From contig URAD01000006.1 in the NCBI GenBank assembly GCA_900545745.1, positions 1-64,000 of the forward strand: 64,000 bases of DNA, in the 5' to 3' direction. A model generated the notes under the pieces. It was given only the letters and a program-made list of their open reading frames with translations. It was not told the origin of the DNA and made no database searches. Positions 52,420-60,261 of this stretch are shown piece after piece. The stretch comes from an uncultured Collinsella sp. Lineage in GTDB: Bacteria; Actinomycetota; Coriobacteriia; Coriobacteriales; Coriobacteriaceae. The position numbers and the translations under genes were made by a program. Within the stretch, counting starts at the first letter, position 1; every line of letters starts with the position of its first letter.

Positions 52420-53708
52420 TGGCTCGTTTCCCCCTTGTTCCCACGGCACCCGAGCCCGAGCGTGCCATTTTGGTTGGTGTTGAGTGGCGCGACAATGCAT
52501 GGCCACTCGATCGATCGCTCGATGAGCTGGAGCGCCTTGCCCACACGGCTGGTGCCCAGTGCGTGGCTCGCTTGTCTCAGCGTTTGGTAAAGCCGTATCC
52601 AAAATCGTTTATCGGTTCCGGTAAGGTAGAGGAGCTGTGCGGTCTGGTACATCGCATGGATGCCGATGTCGTTATTTTTGACGACGACCTGACGCCCTCG
52701 CAGCAATCCTATTTGGAGAAAGCCGTGGGCGAGACGGTAAAGATTATCGATCGTACGGCACTGATCTTGGATATCTTTGGCCTGCATGCTCAGACGCGTG
52801 AGGGACGCCTACAGGTACAGCTGGCGCAGCTTCAATATCTGTTGCCTCGTCTGCGCGGCATGTGGAGCCATCTCGCCAAGGAACAGACGCGCGGCGGCAT
52901 CGGCTCACGCTTTGGTCAGGGCGAAAGTCAGCTCGAGGTCGACCGTCGCCTCATTCGTAATAAGATCGCTGCGCTTCGTCGTGAGATCAAGCAGGTTGAA
53001 CAGCGTCGTGATGTTCAATCCAAGAGTCGTATTGAGTCACCGGCGTTTCGCGTCGCGTTAGCCGGTTATACCAATGCCGGTAAATCGACGTTGCTCAATC
53101 GCCTGACAGGCTCTACGGTACTTTCGCAGGACAAGCTGTTTGCTACGCTCGACCCGACGACGCGTTCGTATCGCCTGCCCGGCGGTCGCGGAATGACGAT
53201 TACCGATACCGTCGGCTTTATTCAAAAGCTGCCGCATGGTCTTGTCGATGCCTTTAAATCGACGCTGTCCGAGGTGTTGGGTGCCGATCTAATTCTCAAA
53301 GTCGTAGATGCGTCTGACGAGGACTATGAGCGACAGCTGGAGGCTGTCGACCGCGTTCTTGACGAGATCGGTGCCGGCGAGCGTTTGACGCTTACGGTGT
53401 TCAATAAAATCGATCTTCTCGATAGCGTTGATCGATTGAGTTTCCGTCGTCGCTATCCCGAGGCCGTGCTGTTCTCGGCCCAGACGGGCGAGGGACTCGA
53501 CGATCTCGTCGACCGTATTGCTCGTGAGGCTGCTGCCACCGATGTGTTGCTCTCTGCTGATATCCCGTATCGCGAGGGCGCCCTCATCACGCTGGTGCAT
53601 GAACAGGGAACCCTTTTGCACGAGGAATATCTTGAGGACGGCGTTCGTATTGTGGCGAAACTGCCGGTTCGTGTTGCACCGCGGCTCGAGCGTTATCGCA
53701 CCGAGTAG
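52419..53708 (+). CDS. hflX: ribosome-splitting GTPase HflX
   Basis: 429 residues. N-terminal HflX domain (KPYPKSFIGSGKVEEL; RGGIGSRFGQGESQLEVDRR), then a GTPase domain with G1 GYTNAGKS (about 217) and G3 DTVG. It rescues stalled ribosomes, notably under heat stress. Last gene of miaB-miaA-hflX; its 3' end overlaps the convergent gene at 53693 by 16 bp with no terminator between. Confidence 0.95.
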   Translation: MARFPLVPTAPEPERAILVGVEWRDNAWPLDRSLDELERLAHTAGAQCVARLSQRLVKPYPKSFIGSGKVEELCGLVHRMDADVVIFDDDLTPSQQSYLEKAVGETVKIIDRTALILDIFGLHAQTREGRLQVQLAQLQYLLPRLRGMWSHLAKEQTRGGIGSRFGQGESQLEVDRRLIRNKIAALRREIKQVEQRRDVQSKSRIESPAFRVALAGYTNAGKSTLLNRLTGSTVLSQDKLFATLDPTTRSYRLPGGRGMTITDTVGFIQKLPHGLVDAFKSTLSEVLGADLILKVVDASDEDYERQLEAVDRVLDEIGAGERLTLTVFNKIDLLDSVDRLSFRRRYPEAVLFSAQTGEGLDDLVDRIAREAAATDVLLSADIPYREGALITLVHEQGTLLHEEYLEDGVRIVAKLPVRVAPRLERYRTE

Positions 53709-54397
53709 GCGAGCTCCAAAATGCCCAGTATAATGGGCTGATGCAGCAGATAAAAGGGTAGTGCATAACGTCCAAGGCTGGCGAGCGCCGGCAGGGAGTT
53801 GGCGTAGGCCCAGCTAGGGACGGTCTTATCGATTCCCTGCGCTATATGTGCGGCGAAGTATCCTGCAAGATACATAAAGATAAACGGGATGATGGGGTAG
53901 TAATCACCTGAGACAAACCCAGGGCTCGGAAATCCCAGCCACGCCAGGTAGGGGACAGGGTAGATTGTTTTGGGGATGCTCCAGGTGAGGGCGAACATCA
54001 CAAGGCATAGGGACATGCCCCATCTCGCTGATATCTTTTTAAGGACGGGATCGGTCAACGCCACGATGCCGGTACATGCGGCCATGCAGTAGATGATGCC
54101 AAAATTAACCGAATCATCGACTGAGACAAGTGTTGTTGCCAGCCAGACGACGAGTGCTGCTAAGGCGTATTTGGCGGCACGTTTGATATTGTTGCGCGAA
54201 AGAGTGCACATCCAACCCGCGATAAACAAGAATACCCAGCTGATGCTGGCGCGCCAGATGTCTTGAAAGACAGTCTGGGTAAACCAGGGCATATCCCAAC
54301 CGTACAGGTAGGCGAGATCGTAGCAAGCGTGAAAACCTGCCATTGAAATCATCGTAAACCCGCGGACGGTATCAAAGATGGTGATGCGTTTTTGCAT
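53693..54397 (-). CDS. membrane protein, heparan-alpha-glucosaminide N-acetyltransferase-like (DUF1624)
   Basis: 234 residues with about seven hydrophobic helices. Begins RITIFDTVRGFTMISMAGFHACYDLAY, the DUF1624/acyltransferase-3-related signature, with a conserved His in an early helix. These are putative membrane acyltransferases of unknown substrate. The start overlaps the lexA stop by one base and has no Shine-Dalgarno, so it is coupled to lexA and probably SOS-induced with it. Confidence 0.75.
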   Translation of the reverse strand: MQKRITIFDTVRGFTMISMAGFHACYDLAYLYGWDMPWFTQTVFQDIWRASISWVFLFIAGWMCTLSRNNIKRAAKYALAALVVWLATTLVSVDDSVNFGIIYCMAACTGIVALTDPVLKKISARWGMSLCLVMFALTWSIPKTIYPVPYLAWLGFPSPGFVSGDYYPIIPFIFMYLAGYFAAHIAQGIDKTVPSWAYANSLPALASLGRYALPFYLLHQPIILGILELAYSVR

Positions 54398-55041
54398 TAC
54401 GAGAACCGGCGCATCAAGCCGACGACTTTGCCCAAAATAACGGGATTTGTTGCATAGATAGGCTCCATGGTGTCATTCTCGGGCTGCAGGCGTACGCGTC
54501 CCTGCTCCTTGTAGAACGTCTTGACGGTCGCTGAACCATCAATCATGGCCACGACGATTTCGCCGTTCATGGCACTCTTTTGTTCACGGACGATGATGTA
54601 ATCGCCATTGAAGATGCCGACATTGATCATTGAGCTCCCATGCACCTCAAGGATAAAGGAACCCTGATCAGTGGCGATTTCGGTCGGGATAGTAAAAGTG
54701 TCTTCGATATTCTGCTCGGCCAGAATGGGAATCCCAGCCGCGACGCGACCAACGAGCGGTAGCGAGACCGTTCCGCGAGGTGCGGTGGGCTCGTCAGATT
54801 TAGAAATTGAGACAGAGGAGCCGTCCTCGTTAAAGAGTTCCAGGGCGCGCGGTTTGGTGGCATCGCGCTTGAGCAGCCCGCGCGCCTCCAAGGCAGATAA
54901 GTGGGCGTGCACGGTGCTGGGGGAGGAAAGGCCCACGGCAGATGCCATCTCGCGCACACTGGGCGGATAACCCTTCTCCTGCTGATATTCCTTGATGAAG
55001 TCGTAAATTTGCTGCTGACGCTTGGTAATTTTGCGAGCCAT
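54397..55041 (-). CDS. lexA: SOS repressor LexA
   Basis: 214 residues. N-terminal winged helix (PPSVREMASAVGLSSPSTVHAHLSAL) and C-terminal S24 peptidase domain with nucleophile Ser137 (HGSSM), Lys174 (ATVKTF) and the Ala-Gly cleavage site VAAGIP (102-103). The start at 55041 has AGAGG upstream; an earlier ATG at 55062 does not. Three LexA boxes lie in the divergent region upstream, implying autorepression. Confidence 0.97.
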   Translation of the reverse strand: MARKITKRQQQIYDFIKEYQQEKGYPPSVREMASAVGLSSPSTVHAHLSALEARGLLKRDATKPRALELFNEDGSSVSISKSDEPTAPRGTVSLPLVGRVAAGIPILAEQNIEDTFTIPTEIATDQGSFILEVHGSSMINVGIFNGDYIIVREQKSAMNGEIVVAMIDGSATVKTFYKEQGRVRLQPENDTMEPIYATNPVILGKVVGLMRRFS

Positions 55042-55064
55042 CAGGGCATCCTCTCTACCCATGT

Positions 55065-55134
55065 CAAACAAATGTTCGAATTTTGCTTGACAGGAACAAC
55101 TGTTCGAAGATAATAATAACCGAACATTCGTTCT
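55065..55134. promoter_or_regulatory. three LexA boxes and divergent lexA/LysM promoters
   Basis: CAAACAAATGTTCG (55065-55078), GGAACAACTGTTCG (55093-55106) and CGAACATTCGTTCT (55121-55134) each fit CGAAC-N4-GTTCG with one or two changes. The plus-strand promoter is TTGACA (55087-55092), 16-bp spacer, GATAAT (55109-55114), with the middle box in the spacer exactly as at recA. The lexA promoter lies on the other strand among the same boxes. Confidence 0.88.
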
Positions 55135-55201
55135 CGCGCTAGACATTTTTGTCCGCGCGGCTTGATAAAACTGTTCTCAGCAAAACACGCGAGAGGAGAA
55201 C

Positions 55202-55654
55202 ATGATGAACGCAACGAATATGGTCCAGGGAAACCTTGCCCTTAAACTCGAGACGCCTGCAGAACCCACTTTTACGGTTGTTCAGGGTGGCCGCTCCGGC
55301 TTTCAGCCTTTGACCGTAAAGCCTGCTCGCAATCAGCAGGCTGTAGTTGCGCCGGCCCGCGTTGCCCTGAAGGTTCCGACGATTGTCGCCGTTGCCGTTG
55401 CGCTTACGCTCTTCGTTGTCCTCGCTACGTCGGTCTTTAGCGCTCGTCACGCCGCGTATGCCGAGTCCGTTTCCAACGTTACCTACGAGACTATTCGCGT
55501 TCAGCCTGGTGATTCTCTTTGGTCGCTTGCCGAGGAATATCCTATCGAAGGCCTTTCCACGCAAGAGACTTCCGACATGATCCGTAACGTCAATCATCTG
55601 GAGCATGGTTCGCTCGCCGCCGGTGCGCATCTTAAGGTTCCTGCTCGTTCGTAA
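55202..55654 (+). CDS. SOS-controlled LysM cell-division suppressor (YneA/ChiZ-like)
   Basis: 150 residues. Cytoplasmic N-terminal segment, one membrane helix (58-80), then an extracytoplasmic LysM domain (RVQPGDSLWSLAEEY onward, 99-147). It lies divergent to lexA with a LexA box inside its promoter, the same arrangement as Bacillus yneA and mycobacterial chiZ (Rv2719c), which delay division during DNA damage. There is no hydrolase domain. Function is inferred from architecture, position and regulation. GAGAGGAG precedes the ATG at 55202. Confidence 0.85.
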   Translation: MMNATNMVQGNLALKLETPAEPTFTVVQGGRSGFQPLTVKPARNQQAVVAPARVALKVPTIVAVAVALTLFVVLATSVFSARHAAYAESVSNVTYETIRVQPGDSLWSLAEEYPIEGLSTQETSDMIRNVNHLEHGSLAAGAHLKVPARS

Positions 55655-55667
55655 TCATTATCGCGCT

Positions 55668-55711
55668 GCGCATGGTACCCTTGTTATCGTTTAAGAGGAG
55701 GTACCATGCGC
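55668..55711 (+). promoter_or_regulatory. 12-bp perfect inverted repeat enclosing the nrdR start codon
   Basis: GCGCATGGTACC (55668-55679) and GGTACCATGCGC (55700-55711), 20-nt loop. The ATG (55706) is in the right arm, and AGGAGG (55696-55701) straddles the loop/arm junction. The mRNA hairpin would hide the start. Confidence 0.65.
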
Positions 55712-56149
55712 TGTCCCAAATGTGGCAAGGCACATACCCGCGTCGTTGATTCCCGTATGCAGGAGTCAAATAACACCATTAAGCGCCGTCGCGAATGTTG
55801 TTCGTGTAACTATCGCTTTACAACGTTTGAGCGATGCGAAGACCCAATCGAGGTCATTAAGTCAGACGGAACCAAGCAGCGGTTCGATCGCAATAAGCTG
55901 CTCGTCGGCTTGATGCGCGCCACCATCAAGCGTGATATCGATACTAAGAAGCTCAATGAGATTATCGACGACATCGAGGTCGAGCTGCGCTCTCGCACGC
56001 TGACGGCCGTCACGTCCCATGAGTTGGGTGACATGGTGCTCAAGCGCTTGGCCAAGATCGACAAGGTGGCCTACATCCGCTTTGCCTCGGTCTACCGCGA
56101 TTTCAAAGACGTCGATGAGTTTCTGCAAGAGCTCGACAAGCTAAGGTGA
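55706..56149 (+). CDS. nrdR: ribonucleotide reductase repressor NrdR
   Basis: 147 residues. Zinc ribbon CPKC (3-6) and CSC (32-34), then an ATP cone (about 46-136, DPIEVIKSDGTKQRFDRNKL). It represses nrd genes in response to (d)ATP. The lexA-LysM-nrdR order matches mycobacteria. Start is enclosed by the hairpin at 55668. Followed by dut after 4 bp. Confidence 0.95.
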   Translation: MRCPKCGKAHTRVVDSRMQESNNTIKRRRECCSCNYRFTTFERCEDPIEVIKSDGTKQRFDRNKLLVGLMRATIKRDIDTKKLNEIIDDIEVELRSRTLTAVTSHELGDMVLKRLAKIDKVAYIRFASVYRDFKDVDEFLQELDKLR

Positions 56150-56153
56150 TTCC

Positions 56154-56597
56154 ATGTCCAATATTACCGTCAACATAAAGCGTCTCGACCCCACCGTCGA
56201 GCTTCCCAAATACGCCCATCCCACCGATGCCGGCTTGGATCTGCGCTCCAACGAGGACTGCGTCCTGAAGCCCCTCGAACGCCGTCTGGTCTCTACTGGG
56301 TTGGCCATCGCCCTGCCCGACGGCTACGCCGGCTTTGTCCAGCCCCGCAGCGGTCTCGCCATCAAACAGGGCCTGTCTATAGTTAACACGCCGGGCCTCA
56401 TCGACGCCCACTACCGAGGAGAACTCAAGGTTATCCTCATCAACCTGGATCCCTCCAACAACATCCAAATCAACAAAGGCGACCGCATAGCCCAACTCGT
56501 CATCCAAGAAGTCCCCACGGTTAACCTCATAGAAGTAGAAGAACTAGACGAAACCGACCGAGGCAACGGAGGCTTCGGTTCTTCTGGTGTGGCTTAG
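56154..56597 (+). CDS. dut: dUTP diphosphatase
   Basis: 147 residues, trimeric dUTPase. Motifs: ATDAGLDLRS-type (HPTDAGLDLRS), RSGLA, the catalytic segment NTPGLIDAHYRGE, and the C-terminal GNGGFGSSG arm. It prevents uracil incorporation, fitting its neighbours nrdR and lexA. The last third uses GAA, CAA, ATA and CTA far more than other genes here. Confidence 0.96.
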   Translation: MSNITVNIKRLDPTVELPKYAHPTDAGLDLRSNEDCVLKPLERRLVSTGLAIALPDGYAGFVQPRSGLAIKQGLSIVNTPGLIDAHYRGELKVILINLDPSNNIQINKGDRIAQLVIQEVPTVNLIEVEELDETDRGNGGFGSSGVA

Positions 56598-56621
56598 CCC
56601 ATTTCTTCGTTGAAAATGGGC
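56597..56621 (+). terminator. hairpin at the end of dut
   Basis: GCCCATTT (56597-56604) / AAATGGGC (56614-56621) starting in the stop codon. No U-run follows, so it may protect the mRNA end without terminating. Confidence 0.35.
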
Positions 56622-56633
56622 GTCGTAATGCCC

Positions 56634-56737
56634 GCTCGCCCCTGGGAGGCCCCTATATATCATCCCGTGCTCAAACATTCTCGCTTCGCTGCGAAACTGC
56701 GCGCGGGACGATATATAGGGGCCTCCCAGGGGTGAGC
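56634..56737 (+). repeat. long-hairpin element, family 2, copy A
   Basis: Arms 56634-56667 and 56704-56737 (34 bp, two mismatches) around a 36-nt apex (56668-56703, TGCTCAAACATTCTCGCTTC...). The apex recurs on the minus strand at 56971-57015. Confidence 0.85.
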
Positions 56738-56811
56738 TACGTTTACATGCTCGCAATCGGTTATGGCTTCCCATCTGAAGCCGAATGCTGTATCTAGAAA
56801 CTGTGTCTAAC

Positions 56812-56862
56812 AAGTAATCCGATCTGACAAAGAGACGGCTCCTTTGTCAGATCGGATTACTT
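56812..56862. repeat. perfect 21-bp hairpin between the two family 2 elements
   Basis: Arms 56812-56832 and 56842-56862, nine-base loop AGACGGCTC, T-rich stretch after it. It could terminate dut transcription, or belong to the element pair. Confidence 0.7.
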
Positions 56863-56936
56863 TGATTACTTGTTTCCGAGTTCCCCTTCGCTGCTTTTCG
56901 TAGGGTAACCGATATGGCTGCTAGTGCGTACGTATA

Positions 56937-57049
56937 GCCGTGGCGCAGGGCGCCCACACATATCGTTCCACGCGCAGTTTCGCAGCGAGCGAAGCGAAGC
57001 GAGAATGTTTGAGCATGGAATGATATGTGTGGGCGGCCTGCGCCACGGC
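56937..57049 (-). repeat. long-hairpin element, family 2, copy B (opposite orientation)
   Basis: Arms 56937-56970 and 57016-57049 (34 bp, two mismatches). The 45-nt apex equals the copy A apex, with no substitution, plus a 9-nt TTCGCT/CGC-type insertion. Arms differ from copy A except for an ATATCAT near the inner end. It ends 13 bp after the stop of the minus-strand gene. Confidence 0.85.
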
Positions 57050-57062
57050 GGACAGTCCAATG

Positions 57063-58364
57063 TTAGCGGATATGCGCAGGCTTGCCGCCCCAGTAGAAGC
57101 GGCAGAAGGCTCGTTTGCGCTTTTGGGGCTTGCCTACGAGCTCCATGGTTGCGATGGCGATGTCTTTGGCAGCGTGAGGGCGGCGTAGTACTTCGCCGTT
57201 GATGAGTAGGGCTTTGAGTGATTCGGGATGGTCGTGCAAGTGACGTAGGGTTACGATGAGTTCTCGTGCGGTGGTGACATGCATGCTGGCGCCCATGCCG
57301 GTGAGCATCGTGGTGTTGGCCTTTTCCTGACCGTATGATTTGCCCAGTAGGATCATCGGCAGATGCGCGCACAGGCACTCGGTGACGGTGAGCCCGCCCG
57401 ATTTGAGGATTGCCAGGTCGCAGCCGTGCATGAGGGCCGCCATGTCGTCCACGTAGTCCAGAACCGTGACGTTTTCGAGCTTCATGGCGTCGAAGAGCGT
57501 CTTGAGGCGGGTGGCGTATTCCTCATCCTTGCCCGGCAAAAAGACAAAGTGCATGTCCTCGAAGCTGCGCAGGAAGGGGAGTGTGCGGTCCATCTCCGCG
57601 CGAAAGCGAACGTACGGTTGAGGCAAACTGGCACCGGCCATCACCAACACAACGGTCTTGTCAGCGGGGAGATTGAACTTCTCGAGTTCTTCCTCGCGAT
57701 TGTAGTCCGTATCAAACCCGGCGCGAATGGGGATGCCTGTAATGCGGATTTTGGTCTCGGGAACTTTACGGGGGCGAAGTGTCTCGGCCATAAATTCGTT
57801 GGCTACGCAGAACAGATCGGTGTCCTTGTGGGGCCAAAAGCCTTCGACTTCATAGTCTGTTGGTACGCAGATGACGGGATAATCGATACCCGTGATGACG
57901 CGGGCACCCACAGCGACGTTGGCCGCCGTGATGTGTGTTGCGACCACGGCTATGGGCCTGCGGGTGCGGACATATTCGTTGAAGGCAGGGAACATAATAC
58001 GTGACCATGCCGTGCCTCCGCCCCAGAGCAGATGTCCCGTAAACGTGTATCGCCAGGTTAGGTCATATATGGGACGCGTGGCGCCGGTAAACGACGCTGC
58101 TGTTTTATTACCATCGAACCTAATGCGTCCAAAATCGAGGATATCCAGGACTTCGATCTCAACATCCTCAGGGATTCCCTTGGTGCCGAGGATAAGGTCA
58201 AATGCTTGTGCAATCGCGTTGGCGGCGGCTTTGTGGCCCGATCCAACCGATGCGTGTACAATGGTTACTAGGGGTTTTTGTGCAGGTGAAACGGTCATTT
58301 GCTCCGGTTGGGGAGTGGCTTGCATGGGCAGGGGAGCGCTATTGCTCGTCTGCGTTTGATCCAT
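57063..58364 (-). CDS. MGDG-synthase/MurG-like glycolipid glycosyltransferase
   Basis: 433 residues, GT28 family. N-terminal MGDG-synthase domain with HASVGSGHKAAANA (37-50) and a C-terminal UDP-sugar-binding domain (ILKSGGLTVTECLCAHLPMI). Resembles processive diacylglycerol glucosyltransferases such as UgtP, making membrane glycolipids or lipoteichoic acid anchors. The start at 58364 has GGGGAG upstream; extending the frame further would run into the trxB promoter region. Confidence 0.85.
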   Translation of the reverse strand: MDQTQTSNSAPLPMQATPQPEQMTVSPAQKPLVTIVHASVGSGHKAAANAIAQAFDLILGTKGIPEDVEIEVLDILDFGRIRFDGNKTAASFTGATRPIYDLTWRYTFTGHLLWGGGTAWSRIMFPAFNEYVRTRRPIAVVATHITAANVAVGARVITGIDYPVICVPTDYEVEGFWPHKDTDLFCVANEFMAETLRPRKVPETKIRITGIPIRAGFDTDYNREEELEKFNLPADKTVVLVMAGASLPQPYVRFRAEMDRTLPFLRSFEDMHFVFLPGKDEEYATRLKTLFDAMKLENVTVLDYVDDMAALMHGCDLAILKSGGLTVTECLCAHLPMILLGKSYGQEKANTTMLTGMGASMHVTTARELIVTLRHLHDHPESLKALLINGEVLRRPHAAKDIAIATMELVGKPQKRKRAFCRFYWGGKPAHIR

Positions 58365-58481
58365 CGATAACTCCCCTTCAGCTTTGTTACGCGATTTATC
58401 ATTGTAGTGCATGAGTGTCATGTTCACGTAAATTTGGGTATGAGCGCAAAGAACGACAACGTTTCGACGAGAGGATTCTTC

Positions 58482-59420
58482 ATGACTACCGATCAGCCGA
58501 TTGATGTTGCGATTATCGGTGGAGGCCCCGCGGGCTATGCTGCCGCCATTTACGCTGCGCGTGCCAACCTGACGACGGCCGTGATTGAGCAGGGCATGTC
58601 GGGTGGACAGATCGCCACGACCAATGAAGTCGAGAACTATCCGGGCATTCCGCTCTTGAGTGGCGCCGAACTCGGCGAGCGTTTTCAGCAGCATGCAGAG
58701 GGCTTGGGAGCTCAGGTCGCATGGAGCATGGTTACGGGTATCGATTACGATGCCGATGCAGCGCTGTTTACGGTGCATCACGATATGGGCGATACGCTGG
58801 CCTCGAGCGTTATCGCTTGCATGGGTGCCACGCCGCGATCTGCTGGTTTTGTTGGCGAGGATACGTATCGCGGTCGTGGCGTTTCATATTGCGCAACATG
58901 TGACGGCATGTTCTTCCGCGGCAAACAGGTCTTTGTCATCGGCGGCGGCAATGCTGCCTGCGAGGAGGCTCTGTTCCTGTCAGATATTGCCAGCAGTGTG
59001 ACCATCGTGCTGCGCCGCGACCAGTTTCGTGCGCCTGATGGTGTTGTTCAGAAAGTACTCGAAAAGGACAATATTACAGTTAGGTACCAAACTAGTATTG
59101 TTGAACTTTCTGGTGAAGCGATGCCAACGACGATTGCCTTTAAGGACAATGCATCCGGGGAAATTCATACCGAGTCATTTGAACCTGGCTCGTTTGGCAT
59201 TTTTGTCTTTACCGGCACGCAACCCCATACCGAGCTTGTTGAGCATTTAGTCGATCTGGCGCCTGATGGCGGCATTCTGACTGATGAATCCATGGCGACA
59301 CGCACGCCAGGTCTATTCGCTGCTGGCGACATCCGTTCCAAACGCTTACGCCAGGTTGTGACCGCCGTTTCTGACGGAGCCATAGCAGCAACGAGCGCAT
59401 ACGCGTTTCTCCGCGGATAA
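58482..59420 (+). CDS. trxB: thioredoxin reductase
   Basis: 312 residues. FAD motif IIGGGPAGY, redox-active CATC (137-140), NADPH motif IGGGNAACEEA, and C-terminal FAD site PGLFAAGDIR. It reduces thioredoxin with NADPH. The ATG at 58482 follows GAGAGGA. A stretch at about 59040-59200 is AT-richer than the rest. Confidence 0.95.
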   Translation: MTTDQPIDVAIIGGGPAGYAAAIYAARANLTTAVIEQGMSGGQIATTNEVENYPGIPLLSGAELGERFQQHAEGLGAQVAWSMVTGIDYDADAALFTVHHDMGDTLASSVIACMGATPRSAGFVGEDTYRGRGVSYCATCDGMFFRGKQVFVIGGGNAACEEALFLSDIASSVTIVLRRDQFRAPDGVVQKVLEKDNITVRYQTSIVELSGEAMPTTIAFKDNASGEIHTESFEPGSFGIFVFTGTQPHTELVEHLVDLAPDGGILTDESMATRTPGLFAAGDIRSKRLRQVVTAVSDGAIAATSAYAFLRG

Positions 59421-59461
59421 GTACGATAATATATCTTATGTAAGGTTGCTATCTTTAAAAC

Positions 59462-59505
59462 AAAGTGGTTGGACGGTGCATCAATGTGCTGTCCAACCAC
59501 TTTTA
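59462..59505 (+). terminator. rho-independent terminator after trxB
   Basis: AAAGTGGTTGGAC (59462-59474) / GTCCAACCACTTT (59491-59503), then TT. 13 bp perfect. Confidence 0.85.
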
Positions 59506-59525
59506 CTTGCCGGCTATATGGTATG

Positions 59526-59551
59526 CAAAACTAGATAACCTAGAATACAAT
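59526..59551 (+). promoter_or_regulatory. candidate promoter of the DUF1836 gene with CAAAACTAGATA motif
   Basis: TACAAT (59546-59551) is the -10; CAAAACTAGATA (59526-59537) covers the -35/spacer and is identical to 61201-61212 upstream of degV. Confidence 0.45.
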
Positions 59552-59575
59552 ATAGCTAATGAACGGAGGATCCTT

Positions 59576-60187
59576 ATGAACCACGCCAAACGCGTTATCC
59601 CGATGTCCGATACATCGGTCAGCATTAAGCCTGAGGATATTCAGCCCACTGTGCTGCCCGATGCATTTATTCAGTCCGATATCGTGCGCAAACTTAATAC
59701 GTTGAGTCTGCCGCGCTATAACCAGTTGCCCAATGTGACGCTCTACCGCGACCAGGTTATTGAGTATGTTGCGCTGTGGATGGAGCCGCTGTCCCTTTGC
59801 GTTGAGCAGCCTATCATTACGCCATCGATGATCAATAACTACGTAAAGGTTGGCCTGGTGCCTGCTCCGGTCAAAAAGCAATATGGCCGCGAGCAGATTG
59901 CCCGCCTGATCGCTATCTGCATCTTTAAGCAGGTGCTACCTATTGCTGCGGTGCAGGCACTCTATAACATTCAGCGTTTGAGCTACGATGCCCCGACGGC
60001 CTTCGATTATGTAGTCGATCAGCTCGAGGCATCGATTCGTTCGGCGTTTTCCGTCGAGCAGACGCCGGTTCCCGATACGGCGCATCAGGTAACGCGTGAG
60101 TCGCTGCTTGTGCGCAGCGCGGTTTCATCCTTTGTTTCGAAGGCTTACTTGATGAGCTATCTCAAGTTCAACGGGTTTAATAGCTAG
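59576..60187 (+). CDS. DUF1836 domain protein, MerR-like putative regulator
   Basis: 203 residues. The central part (ITPSMINNYVKVGLVPAPVKKQYGREQIARLI) resembles a MerR-type winged helix, as in DUF1836. Such proteins occur in Firmicutes and Coriobacteriia near degV genes. The ATG at 59576 has CGGAGGA 5 nt upstream. A shared motif suggests it may regulate itself and degV (inference). Confidence 0.75.
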   Translation: MNHAKRVIPMSDTSVSIKPEDIQPTVLPDAFIQSDIVRKLNTLSLPRYNQLPNVTLYRDQVIEYVALWMEPLSLCVEQPIITPSMINNYVKVGLVPAPVKKQYGREQIARLIAICIFKQVLPIAAVQALYNIQRLSYDAPTAFDYVVDQLEASIRSAFSVEQTPVPDTAHQVTRESLLVRSAVSSFVSKAYLMSYLKFNGFNS

Positions 60188-60196
60188 CCGACGTAT

Positions 60197-60248
60197 AAAA
60201 CGGGCGGGACAAAGAGCCATCTGTCGCTTTGTCCCGCCCGTTTTTTTT
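60197..60248. terminator. strong bidirectional terminator
   Basis: 18-bp arms AAAACGGGCGGGACAAAG (60197-60214) and its complement (60227-60244), with A4 on the left side and T8 on the right. Serves the convergent DUF1836 and degV genes. Confidence 0.93.
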
Positions 60249-60261
60249 GCTTGGTTGGACT

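Larger units (their letters stand above)
56598..57062. other. 465-bp gap between dut and the convergent glycosyltransferase gene
   Basis: Filled mostly by three long hairpins (56634-56737, 56812-56862, 56937-57049) and a small one at 56597. No gene is supported; short open frames here read through the repeats. Confidence 0.7.

Noticed and set aside
53693..53708. hflX and the acyltransferase gene overlap tail to tail as a possible annotation error
   Set aside because: Both proteins end at family-typical positions; short 3' overlaps of convergent genes are common.
58365..58781. 139-residue upstream extension of the glycosyltransferase gene
   Set aside because: It overlaps the trxB promoter and coding start, has no conserved sequence, and a good ribosome-binding site precedes the start at 58364.
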